The position numbers and the translations under genes are program-made. Below are positions 37,084-45,614 of a DNA stretch of 64,000 bases, piece after piece. Source of the stretch: Legionella quateirensis (lineage in GTDB: Bacteria; Pseudomonadota; Gammaproteobacteria; Legionellales; Legionellaceae); NCBI RefSeq assembly GCF_001467955.1, contig NZ_LNYR01000006.1, forward strand, positions 65,172 through 129,171, written 5' to 3'. The first letter of the stretch is position 1. Each line of letters starts with the position of its first letter. Under the pieces are notes generated by a model. It was given only the letters and a program-made list of their open reading frames with translations. It was not told the DNA's origin and searched no databases.

Positions 37084-38790
37084 ATGTTTTATAATAATAA
37101 GTTGAAACAATTAGTCAGTGCCCTGACTTTAATATTTAGTGTAATACCATTCGCTGTTCTTAATGCTGCAGACATTCCTTCCACCATTAATCCCCCATTG
37201 ATTGATATAAAAATATTGGGAATTAATGATTTTCATGGTCAAATCAGTACGGGCAGAATGGTTAAAAATGAGCCGGTCGGAGGAGCTGCTGTTCTCGCGG
37301 CATACATTAAGCAGGCACAAGCCGGTATGGAAGATCGGACGATAATCACCATCATGGGAGATCAGGTAGGAGCTTCCCCTCCTTCTTCCGGAATACTTCA
37401 TGATGAACCAAGTATTCTGTTTACTAACAGCCTGGGCAATACACACTGCAGTACAGAAGCTCGGATGAATCCCCAATGTAATATAGTTGCAACAGTTGGG
37501 AATCATGAATTCGATAAAGGTCAAAAAGCCATGTTTGATTTGATTTATGGCACGGATAACCCACCAACAGATAACTGGATTTCTTTGCCGAATTATCCGG
37601 GAGCCGCCTATCCGTTTATTTCTGCAAATATAGTTGATGAAAAAACCGAAAAACCACTGTTCCCACCCTATGTCATTAAAACGATACATGGTGTGCCAGT
37701 AGCATTTATCGGTGCTGTATTAAAGAATGCAGCGGGTTCAATGTTCCCTGATAATGCCAAAGGGGTTAAATTTTTGGATGAAGCCAGAACCATTAATCAG
37801 TATGTTCCGAAAATGAAAGCGCAAGGAGCTCAAATCATTATTGTGCTAATCCACGAAGGAGGCAATCAGGCTCCCTATGAAGGAGATACCAAGACCAACT
37901 CTCATGTTGAAGGTGGAATTAATGAAGTAATCGAACAATTAGACGATGATGTGGATGTGGTGATGGCCGGTCATACCCATCAATTTTTGAATGCCTATAT
38001 TCCCAATCATCATGGGGTCAATATTCTGGTTACCCAGGCATACAGTTACAGTGCCGCTATTGCAGAAGTAACCTTGAAAGTCGATGCTAAGAGCCATAAA
38101 GTGAAACAAAAATCTGCTCGAATTATCACAACTTATGCCAACCGTGGGCCTGGAACACAACCCGATGAAAAAGCACTGCAGTTGGTTAAATTAGCAGAAG
38201 ACACAGTAGAACCCATAATAAACAGCTATATAGGAACAGCACAAAATACTTTATCAAGAAAACAAAATAATGAAGGTGAATCAAACCTGGGCAATCTTGT
38301 AGCTGATGCATTTAAAGCAGAAATGGATGCCGATATAGGCATGACTAATCCGAGTAGTATGCGCGATGATATAAAATCCGGCATTGTTAACTGGGGGCAT
38401 GTATATGCCGTTCTGCCCTTTGGCAATACTATAGTCAATGTTACGTTAACAGGGCAGGATCTCTATGATCTCTTTGAGCAACAATGGATGGGTCCCTATG
38501 ATAACATGCTGCAAATTTCAGGACTGACTTATAGTTATGACCCAGCAAAACCTGTAGGACATAAAGTCATCACCATACACCATCAAAATAAACCACTGAT
38601 TAAGAGTAAAACCTATACAATCGCCACTAATAATTTTCTGGCTACTGGAGGCGGTGTATTTTCAGTAATGGCACGAGGAACAATTATCAAGGTAGGTGAA
38701 AGCGATCAGGATACCGTCATGAATTATATTAAAAAATTACCGCAACCATTCACTGCAACCATAGAAGGTAGAATACAAAGAGTTTCATAA
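37084..38790 (+). CDS. Secreted 5'-nucleotidase / UshA-family phosphoesterase
   Basis: This 568-residue protein has a signal peptide ending near LNAAD (residues 1-29). The N-terminal metallophosphatase domain has ILGINDFHGQ (Asp and His ligands), MGDQVGASPP, VGNHEFDKG and MAGHTHQF. The C-terminal nucleotidase substrate domain carries SNLGNLVADAF (near 400), LPFGNTIV and NNFLATGGGVFS. It probably hydrolyses nucleotides or related phosphoesters in the periplasm or outside the cell. It is monocistronic, bounded by the repeat region and a strong hairpin. Confidence 0.92.
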   Translation: MFYNNKLKQLVSALTLIFSVIPFAVLNAADIPSTINPPLIDIKILGINDFHGQISTGRMVKNEPVGGAAVLAAYIKQAQAGMEDRTIITIMGDQVGASPPSSGILHDEPSILFTNSLGNTHCSTEARMNPQCNIVATVGNHEFDKGQKAMFDLIYGTDNPPTDNWISLPNYPGAAYPFISANIVDEKTEKPLFPPYVIKTIHGVPVAFIGAVLKNAAGSMFPDNAKGVKFLDEARTINQYVPKMKAQGAQIIIVLIHEGGNQAPYEGDTKTNSHVEGGINEVIEQLDDDVDVVMAGHTHQFLNAYIPNHHGVNILVTQAYSYSAAIAEVTLKVDAKSHKVKQKSARIITTYANRGPGTQPDEKALQLVKLAEDTVEPIINSYIGTAQNTLSRKQNNEGESNLGNLVADAFKAEMDADIGMTNPSSMRDDIKSGIVNWGHVYAVLPFGNTIVNVTLTGQDLYDLFEQQWMGPYDNMLQISGLTYSYDPAKPVGHKVITIHHQNKPLIKSKTYTIATNNFLATGGGVFSVMARGTIIKVGESDQDTVMNYIKKLPQPFTATIEGRIQRVS

Positions 38791-38819
38791 TTCAAAACCA
38801 CTAACCCTGAACTTAATAA

Positions 38820-38847
38820 CTCATCCTGCCTGTGCAGGTAGGATGAG
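38820..38847 (+). terminator. Hairpin after the nucleotidase gene
   Basis: CTCATCCT and AGGATGAG form an 8-pair stem, continued by CCTG/CAGG around a TG loop. It lies 30 bases after the stop. No T-run follows, so it may be a processing or REP-like hairpin rather than a simple intrinsic terminator. Confidence 0.5.
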
Positions 38848-39082
38848 TAGGATCAGCAGATTCAATAAAGCAAAAAACACATTGGTTATTTCATCTGAAA
38901 CAGAGAGTGTGTTGTCACCAAATCCTAATTTTACTTATTTTATCAATGGATATACCAATCTTCCCACTACTGGGATTTAATAATTATGATAAGATTATTA
39001 TACCTATGAACTATCAGGATTTACGAAAAACCCCAAGACCGAGGCAAAAGGAGTTTTTAATAAGGGAGCTTAGACAAACAAA

Positions 39083-40234
39083 ATGACCGAATTTAAATTC
39101 CTTTTAACGAAGAGATTGAGTGTTTCTCGTAAAAACTGACTAAATCATCACTGAGAAATCACCATAGACAGGAACGCTGAACGTTATTATAAAAGCTCTA
39201 AGGCTTTATTTCTGCCGGTAAAACCAGTAGTTGAAATTAATGGTTTTGAGCTAAAACTGGGATCTCGTCACTATCTGTTTCGAGAGAGTGAAACCCCATT
39301 TAATAACATCAGCAGTTCAAACATAGCAGCTAATAAATATTGTACGAGCAAATTACTGGAAAAAGCAGGCATTCCTGTACCTAATGCTGTCGCTATGCAT
39401 GTTGATGACTTTCGACAAAATAAAACTAAGGAACTTGTTGCCGGCCTAAAATTCCCTTTAGTTTTAAAACCCTTATTAGATGGTTCTAAAGGCAAAGATG
39501 TACTTTGCAATATTCAGTCTATCGACCAGCTCATATATTTTTTAAATCACTATTTTTCCATTTATGAATTTTTAATGATCGAAGAGTTTCACGGAAATTT
39601 AAATTCATATCGAGTTCTGGTATTTAACAGACGGGTAATAGGAGTTGTCCAAAGATATCCCGCCTTCGTTACTGGTGATGGAACACATAATATCGAAGAA
39701 CTGGTTGAACTGACTAATAAACAACGAAAAATAATTAATGACTTTTTAGGACCGATTGTTATTGATGATGAGGGTAAAATCAAACTGAACGATCTAGGAA
39801 AAAGTACCGATTATGTTCCGTCTGTAGGAGAGCGTGTAATACTGGCATACACCTCCAATGCAACCAGAGGAGGTACCTATGAGTCTTTGGGGAATCAGAT
39901 GTGCAAGGAAAATCGTAAACTAATGAGCAGGGTTGCTTCAATATTAAATCTGGGCCTTGCCGGTATTGACGTAGAATGTACTGATATCAATATTCCAATA
40001 AGCCAATCCCATGGCGTAATAATTGAAGTCAATCATAGACCCAGTATTCGTATTCACGAACTTCCGTTAACGGGTAAACCGCATCTCGTAACCAAAACTA
40101 TCATGCGTTCTTTTATCTACCGCCACCCATTCAGTTATTTATATGCCCTCTATACACATAGACCAACGGCTTTTTATATGAGAGCCTTTACAGTAAGTGT
40201 CATTTTGGGCGTATTGTATTGGTTAGCAGTTTGA
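39083..40234 (+). pseudogene. ATP-grasp ligase (cyanophycin synthetase-like) with damaged 5' end
   Basis: The open frame from ATG 39395 (279 residues) contains most of an ATP-grasp fold: LKFPLVLKPLLDGSKGKDV, MIEEFHGNLNSYRVLVFNRRVIGVVQRYPAFVTGDGTHNI, and the metal-binding INIPISQSHGVIIEVNHRPSI. The same frame encodes typical family sequence upstream of that ATG, including SSNIAANKYCTSKLLEKAGIPVPNA. Still further up, two TGA codons (39137 and 39152) separate this from an in-frame ATG at 39083. No usable start lies between them and 39395. Either the gene is broken by these stops or it starts at a non-standard codon. A C-terminal hydrophobic helix is present. Confidence 0.6.
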
Positions 40235-40372
40235 TACCTTTGCTCCAAGCTGTTTGTCACAGCTAAATACCCGTATTTTATATCCTGTTTTCCAAGATTA
40301 TTAAATGCATAAGTACTATAATTAAAATATACGGATCTTACGAAATACTCCATGGTGTAATAGAGGTAATCA

Positions 40373-41269
40373 ATGAACTCAGTCCAGCTATTAGATGCAT
40401 CCTTAAGAGACGGAGGACATCGAACTAACTTCCATTTTTCTGATGATGAATTGCGCGGTATTTTGCTGCCACTTGATAATTCTGGTGTAGAATTCATTGA
40501 AATTGGTTACCGCAATGGCTCTTTGCATCCTATAGAAAATATAGGCAGGGCTGGAGTAACGGACAGAGATTATCTCCTCTTTTGCCAATCGTTAATTAAA
40601 AATTCAACGATCGCCGTCATGGCACATCCCAATAATGTTTCTGAAGACGATTTGTTAGAGCTTAAAGAGTGCGGTGTGGGATTGTTGAGAATTTGTATTG
40701 CCAAAAATAAATTAGCTGAAGCCTTTCCTGTAATTCAACTGGCGCAAAAATTGAAATTACTGATTTCGGTGAATTTCATCCATATGACCTACTATACAGA
40801 TGACGAATTAGATGAAGTGGTTGAGCAGGTCAGTCACTACAAACCCGATATAATATATTTTGCAGATTCAAATGGCAGCATTTTACCTCAGCGGATCAAA
40901 GCAATTTATGAGCGCTATACTTCGAATTACTCAATTCCCTTTGGGTTTCATGCCCATGATAATATTGGTTTAGCCCAATCAAATGCATTGGCGGCACTAA
41001 GTTCAGGAGTTCAATTTATTGATGCCTCTCTTGCCGGTATGGGCAAAGGAACAGGAAACCTTAAAACAGAGTTTTTCATTGCCTACCTGCATGCCAATAA
41101 TATTAAAAAATATGATTTACAAGCGGTGTTAACTGCATCAAACTACGTACGGGATGCACTTAATATTGGTCATGAGGCTATTGAAATGGATGAGTTTATC
41201 AGAGGAATTTCCGATTTTTCAACCGCCGATCTTAAATCATTGACGCAAAAACTTATTCCTGGAAATTAA
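40373..41269 (+). CDS. DRE-TIM metallolyase aldolase (HMGL-like)
   Basis: This 298-residue TIM-barrel protein carries the family signature LDASLRDGGHRTNFHF (residues 6-21), in which Arg and Asp bind substrate and metal. Later it has FADSNGSILPQ and GFHAHDNIGLAQSNALAA, where HAHD supplies the two metal His. It resembles 4-hydroxy-2-oxovalerate aldolases, but GGH replaces the usual DGMHA. No acetaldehyde dehydrogenase partner lies nearby. GAGGT lies 6 bases before the ATG. It is the second member of a five-gene plus-strand cluster. Confidence 0.8.
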   Translation: MNSVQLLDASLRDGGHRTNFHFSDDELRGILLPLDNSGVEFIEIGYRNGSLHPIENIGRAGVTDRDYLLFCQSLIKNSTIAVMAHPNNVSEDDLLELKECGVGLLRICIAKNKLAEAFPVIQLAQKLKLLISVNFIHMTYYTDDELDEVVEQVSHYKPDIIYFADSNGSILPQRIKAIYERYTSNYSIPFGFHAHDNIGLAQSNALAALSSGVQFIDASLAGMGKGTGNLKTEFFIAYLHANNIKKYDLQAVLTASNYVRDALNIGHEAIEMDEFIRGISDFSTADLKSLTQKLIPGN

Positions 41270-41298
41270 CCTTTTCTGGATTTGCACATGAGATAATA

Positions 41299-41997
41299 AT
41301 GAAAAAAAAGAAAATACTGGTCCTGACCCCGGATACTCCTGACCCATCGTACATTGAATTAGTTGTCAACCCACTAACCTTTCTTGAGAGTGAATACAGT
41401 ATTCACCCCATTGACTCACTGTGTATTATGGAAGACGTTCCCAAATCATCCTTTTACCAGTTATGGGCGCAAAAACTAAACGAGTACATTCCTCAATATG
41501 ATGCTTTTTTTGGATTTTCATTTGGTGGAGTCATTATTCAACAGTGCTTTTCTTTATTCGCTAACACTGGAAAACCCATAGTGTTGTTTTCAACGCCAAC
41601 GTATGCTGATCTTCCCCTCAGAAACAAACTTGAAGAGGTCATTGCACTGTGTAAAAACAATCAGGTTGATCTGGCGCTCCAAAGGCTTTATCAACACGTT
41701 TATTATCCCAATGACGCCCCCCAACAATCCCATGAATCCTTAAACAATCCAGCATCGGCAAATCGCGTGATCTATGGATTAAATCGAGTTTTGGAAAGTG
41801 ATTCAACGTCTATAGTTACATCATGTACCGTCAATCATCTGCATTTAATCGGAGAGCAATCTCATTTAGTAAACAAGGACAATGTAGTTGAACCTAAAAC
41901 AGGCACCGTACTTCAGGTTCCCAAAGCAGGAATGAGAGTATTAAGAGATAACCCCCATTATTGTCAAACAGCACTATGGGAGGCTTTGAATGCTTAA
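41299..41997 (+). CDS. Alpha/beta hydrolase-like protein of the aldolase cluster
   Basis: This 232-residue protein has a nucleophile elbow GFSFGGV near residue 74 and a C-terminal His-rich stretch (NHLHLIGEQSHLV). It looks like a reduced alpha/beta hydrolase or thioesterase. No signal peptide is seen. Its end overlaps the following dehydrogenase gene by 8 bases, so both proteins are probably made together. A thioesterase role is only a suggestion. Confidence 0.65.
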   Translation: MKKKKILVLTPDTPDPSYIELVVNPLTFLESEYSIHPIDSLCIMEDVPKSSFYQLWAQKLNEYIPQYDAFFGFSFGGVIIQQCFSLFANTGKPIVLFSTPTYADLPLRNKLEEVIALCKNNQVDLALQRLYQHVYYPNDAPQQSHESLNNPASANRVIYGLNRVLESDSTSIVTSCTVNHLHLIGEQSHLVNKDNVVEPKTGTVLQVPKAGMRVLRDNPHYCQTALWEALNA

Positions 41998-43810
41998 CGC
42001 TAATAAGCACTTAAACATTGCAGTGTTACCTGGTGATGGAATCGGCGCAGAAGTGACCCACGCAGCAATTCCTATATTTGAACGATTGCAACTCCCTATA
42101 CGTCTGAGTTTTGGGGACATCGGATGGTCCTATTGGAAATCGGAAGGCACGCCAATCCCCGCGAGAACCTGGCAACTCATATCTAATTCAGATACCACAT
42201 TATTAGGAGCAATCACCAGTAAACCTCAAAGAGAGGCTATCAAAGAACTGGCAACTCAATTTCAGTATGACAAACTCAATTATCTTTCACCTATTATTCA
42301 ATTAAGACAAAAGCTGGATCTGTTTGCCAATATCAGACCATGTTTTTCTATTAAAGACGAAAAAAGAGAATTTAATTTTTGCATTATCCGTGAAAATACA
42401 GAAGGCCTTTATTCGGGCTTTGATTATTATCCTTTGCCTGAATCAATCAATGATTTAATCTATGAAAACGAACGCTGGCGCACTATTCCAGCAAATGAGA
42501 TCAGCTGTACTTTAAGATTACAAACAAAATCGGGATTAATCCGATTATTTCAATTTGCCTTTGACTACGCATCAACTCAAGGCATTAATCGGGTTACCTT
42601 TGCAGATAAACCCAATGTCTTGCGCCAAAGCAGTAATTTTGCCCGAGAATTATTTGAGGATATTGCCAGTCACTATCCTCACATCAATGCAGACATATTA
42701 AATGTGGATGCAGTAGCTTTATGGTTGATTAAACGACCAGAAGAATTTGGAGTAATAGTTGCCGAAAACATGTTTGGCGATATATTATCTGACGTTGGGG
42801 CTGGCGTTATGGGAGGCTTAGGCTTTGCGCCCAGCGCCAATATTGGCGAAAAAAGCAGTTACTTTGAGCCGGTTCATGGTAGTGGACCACAAATGAAAAC
42901 TCACAGTGCCAATCCAAGTGCAATGTTCTTGACAATTTCTATGCTCCTGAATCATTTTGGTTTTAATGTGCAAGCAAAAAAAATTAGTGATTCGGTAGCC
43001 GCGGTTGTCCGTGAAGGACGTTTTATTACCTATGATTTGGGAGGCTTTAGCACGACGAAGGATATGGCTAAGGCAATTATTGATCACTATACGCAAATAC
43101 AAGTCGAACGTGGAGACGCTTCATTTACTCTCAAGGAGAAGGATTCATTATCCACCACCATCCAGAAACTAAAAGAATACAGTACTTCAGAGATATCAGA
43201 CGCGCTTGATTCCTGTGGTATTGAAGGCGCATTACTGCATATTAAACCCTTAACACCTGGATTGAAGCTTGTTGGACCCGCTTATACTGTCCTGTATAAA
43301 CCGAATAAAAACAAATCATCAACTTTCAAAAATGCTGCGAATTATATCGATAAAGTCCCCCCTCATTCTGTAATTGTAATCGATAATCATGGTCAAAATG
43401 ACTGTACTGTTTGGGGTGATATTCTGACACAGGTTGCTCTGCAAAATCATATTGCAGGTACTGTAGTTCATGGAGCAGTTCGTGATGTAAAAAATATTCG
43501 CACTGTTACATATCCCTTATTTTGTACTGATGTTTCTATGCGCTCAGGTAAAAATCGTGTTCACAAAACAGGGGAACAATGTTCATTAAACATTAATAAA
43601 GTACCCATCAATCCTGGCGATATGATAGTTGCAGATGATAATGGAGTCATTGTAATTCCCTTACAATGGTTAGCAGAAGTTATCGATAAGGTGCAAAATA
43701 TTAAATCAACCGAAGACAAGATAAAATCTGCAGTTAAATCGGGCAGTACTCTTAAACAGGCCAGAACCAGGTTTCACTACGATCAACCTTGGTTAGATGA
43801 TAAAAAATAA
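41990..43810 (+). CDS. Isopropylmalate/tartrate dehydrogenase-like domain fused to RraA-like aldolase
   Basis: This is a 606-residue two-domain protein. Residues 1-370 form a beta-decarboxylating dehydrogenase, with VLPGDGIGAEV, RENTEGLYSGF, DKPNVLRQS and ENMFGDILSDVGAGVMGGLGFAPSANIG, which are the NAD and hydroxyacid sites. Residues 380-600 are an RraA / 4-hydroxy-4-methyl-2-oxoglutarate aldolase-like domain, with the EISDALD start, DNHGQNDCTVWGDILTQVA, VVHGAVRDV (substrate Arg and metal Asp) and PGDMIVADDNGVIVIP. The dehydrogenase would make a 2-oxo acid that the second domain could cleave or decarboxylate. Both catalytic parts look intact. The fusion is unusual to me. Confidence 0.82.
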   Translation: MLNANKHLNIAVLPGDGIGAEVTHAAIPIFERLQLPIRLSFGDIGWSYWKSEGTPIPARTWQLISNSDTTLLGAITSKPQREAIKELATQFQYDKLNYLSPIIQLRQKLDLFANIRPCFSIKDEKREFNFCIIRENTEGLYSGFDYYPLPESINDLIYENERWRTIPANEISCTLRLQTKSGLIRLFQFAFDYASTQGINRVTFADKPNVLRQSSNFARELFEDIASHYPHINADILNVDAVALWLIKRPEEFGVIVAENMFGDILSDVGAGVMGGLGFAPSANIGEKSSYFEPVHGSGPQMKTHSANPSAMFLTISMLLNHFGFNVQAKKISDSVAAVVREGRFITYDLGGFSTTKDMAKAIIDHYTQIQVERGDASFTLKEKDSLSTTIQKLKEYSTSEISDALDSCGIEGALLHIKPLTPGLKLVGPAYTVLYKPNKNKSSTFKNAANYIDKVPPHSVIVIDNHGQNDCTVWGDILTQVALQNHIAGTVVHGAVRDVKNIRTVTYPLFCTDVSMRSGKNRVHKTGEQCSLNINKVPINPGDMIVADDNGVIVIPLQWLAEVIDKVQNIKSTEDKIKSAVKSGSTLKQARTRFHYDQPWLDDKK

Positions 43811-43819
43811 GGAATTATC

Positions 43820-44680
43820 TTGCAGGCTCTTGATGATTATAAGTTGATTGATATTCACTATCATGCCAATCCCGATCTTTATCTGCGCCGTTGGGATGCT
43901 CTTGAAGCAGGTAAAATCTATCAAAGCATCAATGGAGCTGTCGTTTTAAAAAGTCATCTGGGAGCAACCAGTATTCAGGCGACTCTGGCTCAAAGAATAG
44001 GGTTACCTGTCTTGCCCTCATTAGTATTAAATCACATCGCAGGTGGAATAAATTTTAGGGCGGTTCTCCAGGCGCTGAATGAATATCAACCCCTAATACC
44101 TGCCCGAATGATTGTACATTTCCCCACGATAACGGGACGAAAAATCAAATCACGATTGTCTCGAACAGTGACTCATCCGGAATTAGCCCCGTATAGTCTG
44201 AGACATGAAACACTTTTTAATGATCACTACCAACTGCGGGATGAAGTAATTGATGTATTAAAGATGGCAAAAGATTATCCCATTGTCCTTTCTACCGGGC
44301 ATGCATCAGCTGATGAACTCTATCAATTGGTAGATGCCTGTATCCAATACAATGTAAGGTCTTTATTGCTTAATCAACCAGCAAACCCGCTCACCAATTT
44401 AAATGCCACACAATTAAAAGAATTAGCCAAACACGAATTCATCTGGATAGAGCAAACTCTGTTGACCTATGTATTAGAGCATCAAACTAAAGAAGATTTT
44501 GGTGAAGTACTCAGCTCGTTGCCACGAGTCATATACAGTTCAGATCTTGGACAAACCGATCAAATGGATATTAAACATTGGATTGATTATTCAGAACACG
44601 TGTTCTCTGAATTGAAATTATCGGAGCAACGAAAAAAAGAACTTCTATCTCTTAATGCACTAAATATTCTGAAGTTATGA
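43820..44680 (+). CDS. DUF6282-like amidohydrolase-fold protein
   Basis: The start is TTG at 43820, 9 bases after the preceding stop, with AAGGAA upstream. The 286-residue product has an N-terminal metal motif DIHYHANPD, then VVLKSHLGATS, a central VLSTGHASADEL and a late SSDLGQTDQ. These are the expected positions of His and Asp ligands in the metal-dependent hydrolase fold. It ends the five-gene cluster. The reaction is unknown; hydrolysis of an amide or lactone fits the fold. Confidence 0.7.
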   Translation: MQALDDYKLIDIHYHANPDLYLRRWDALEAGKIYQSINGAVVLKSHLGATSIQATLAQRIGLPVLPSLVLNHIAGGINFRAVLQALNEYQPLIPARMIVHFPTITGRKIKSRLSRTVTHPELAPYSLRHETLFNDHYQLRDEVIDVLKMAKDYPIVLSTGHASADELYQLVDACIQYNVRSLLLNQPANPLTNLNATQLKELAKHEFIWIEQTLLTYVLEHQTKEDFGEVLSSLPRVIYSSDLGQTDQMDIKHWIDYSEHVFSELKLSEQRKKELLSLNALNILKL

Positions 44681-44754
44681 TCTAATACGGTTCAAAACCA
44701 GGTAACACAACCATCTCTCTTGAACTATTTTAAACCCACGGCGAATTCATAAGA

Positions 44755-45471
44755 TCAAAGAAAGAGCTCACGTAAAAAATCCAGTGTAGTTATCCAGGAA
44801 CGATGATCAGCACTCTCGTTATAATGCAATCCCATCTCATCATCATTGGCCTCAGGATTAGTAAACGAATGTTGCGTGTGCCCATACATATGAATTTGCC
44901 AATCGGCTTTTCTTTCATTCATTTCACCTGCGATATGACTTATTTGATCGGGCTTAACCAAGGGATCATCATAACCATGTAAAATGAGTATTTTACTGTT
45001 AATCGGTTGATAGTTCGAATGTTCAGGGGAAGTAAGCAAGCCATGAAAACAGACAACGCCTTTAACATCTGCCTGTGAACGAGCCAAATCCAACACACAT
45101 AACCCGCCAAAACAATAACCTATGGCCGCAATGTTTGTTTTATCTACACAAGGTAATTGAGTCAATACATCAACCGCTGCGTTTATACGTGCGGCTAATT
45201 TAGATCTATCCTGCATCAAAGGAGCCATTAAGGCTCTTCTTTCTGTTTTATCAGCTCCTGTTCGGGCTTGCCCATACATATCTACTGCAAAACCGACATA
45301 TCCTAATGCCGCAAGTTGTCTGGCTTTATTACAAAAAGTTTCACTACGACCAACCCAATCATGAACTACCATCACAGCAGAAAGAGGTTGAGTCAAATTG
45401 CTATCGTAAGCAATAAAGCCTCGACATACGGTCTTACCGTCCATATATTCTATTTCATTTGTTACTATCAC
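44755..45471 (-). CDS. Dienelactone hydrolase family protein, copy 2
   Basis: This 238-residue paralogue of the protein at 22174-22884 shares GYCFGG (Cys120), HGYDDPLVKPDQ, MYGHTQHSFTNPEA and the C-terminal SADHRSW. The Cys-Asp-His triad is complete. It is convergent with the amidohydrolase cluster and downstream of dotA on the same strand, separated by a hairpin. The substrate is unknown. Confidence 0.85.
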   Translation of the reverse strand: MIVTNEIEYMDGKTVCRGFIAYDSNLTQPLSAVMVVHDWVGRSETFCNKARQLAALGYVGFAVDMYGQARTGADKTERRALMAPLMQDRSKLAARINAAVDVLTQLPCVDKTNIAAIGYCFGGLCVLDLARSQADVKGVVCFHGLLTSPEHSNYQPINSKILILHGYDDPLVKPDQISHIAGEMNERKADWQIHMYGHTQHSFTNPEANDDEMGLHYNESADHRSWITTLDFLRELFL

Positions 45472-45570
45472 GTTGATTCTTAAGAATAAAAAAACAAACT
45501 ATATAGAATAGAATATACAGATACAAGTTTTATTATTCATCGGATGCAGGAAGCAATTACTGGTAAGAAT

Positions 45571-45595
45571 GCAATCGATCCATGTGACCGATTGC
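45571..45595 (-). terminator. Hairpin downstream of dotA
   Basis: GCAATCG and CGATTGC arms (seven pairs) enclose an 11-base loop. It starts 19 bases after the dotA stop. The following T-run on the minus strand is weak (ATTCTT). It is a candidate terminator of the icmV-dotA operon. Confidence 0.4.
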
Positions 45596-45614
45596 CTTAT
45601 AAATTGATTTGATA

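Noticed and set aside
37129-37689. 186-codon minus-strand ORF inside the nucleotidase gene
   Set aside because: Shadow of a conserved coding frame; no start signal.
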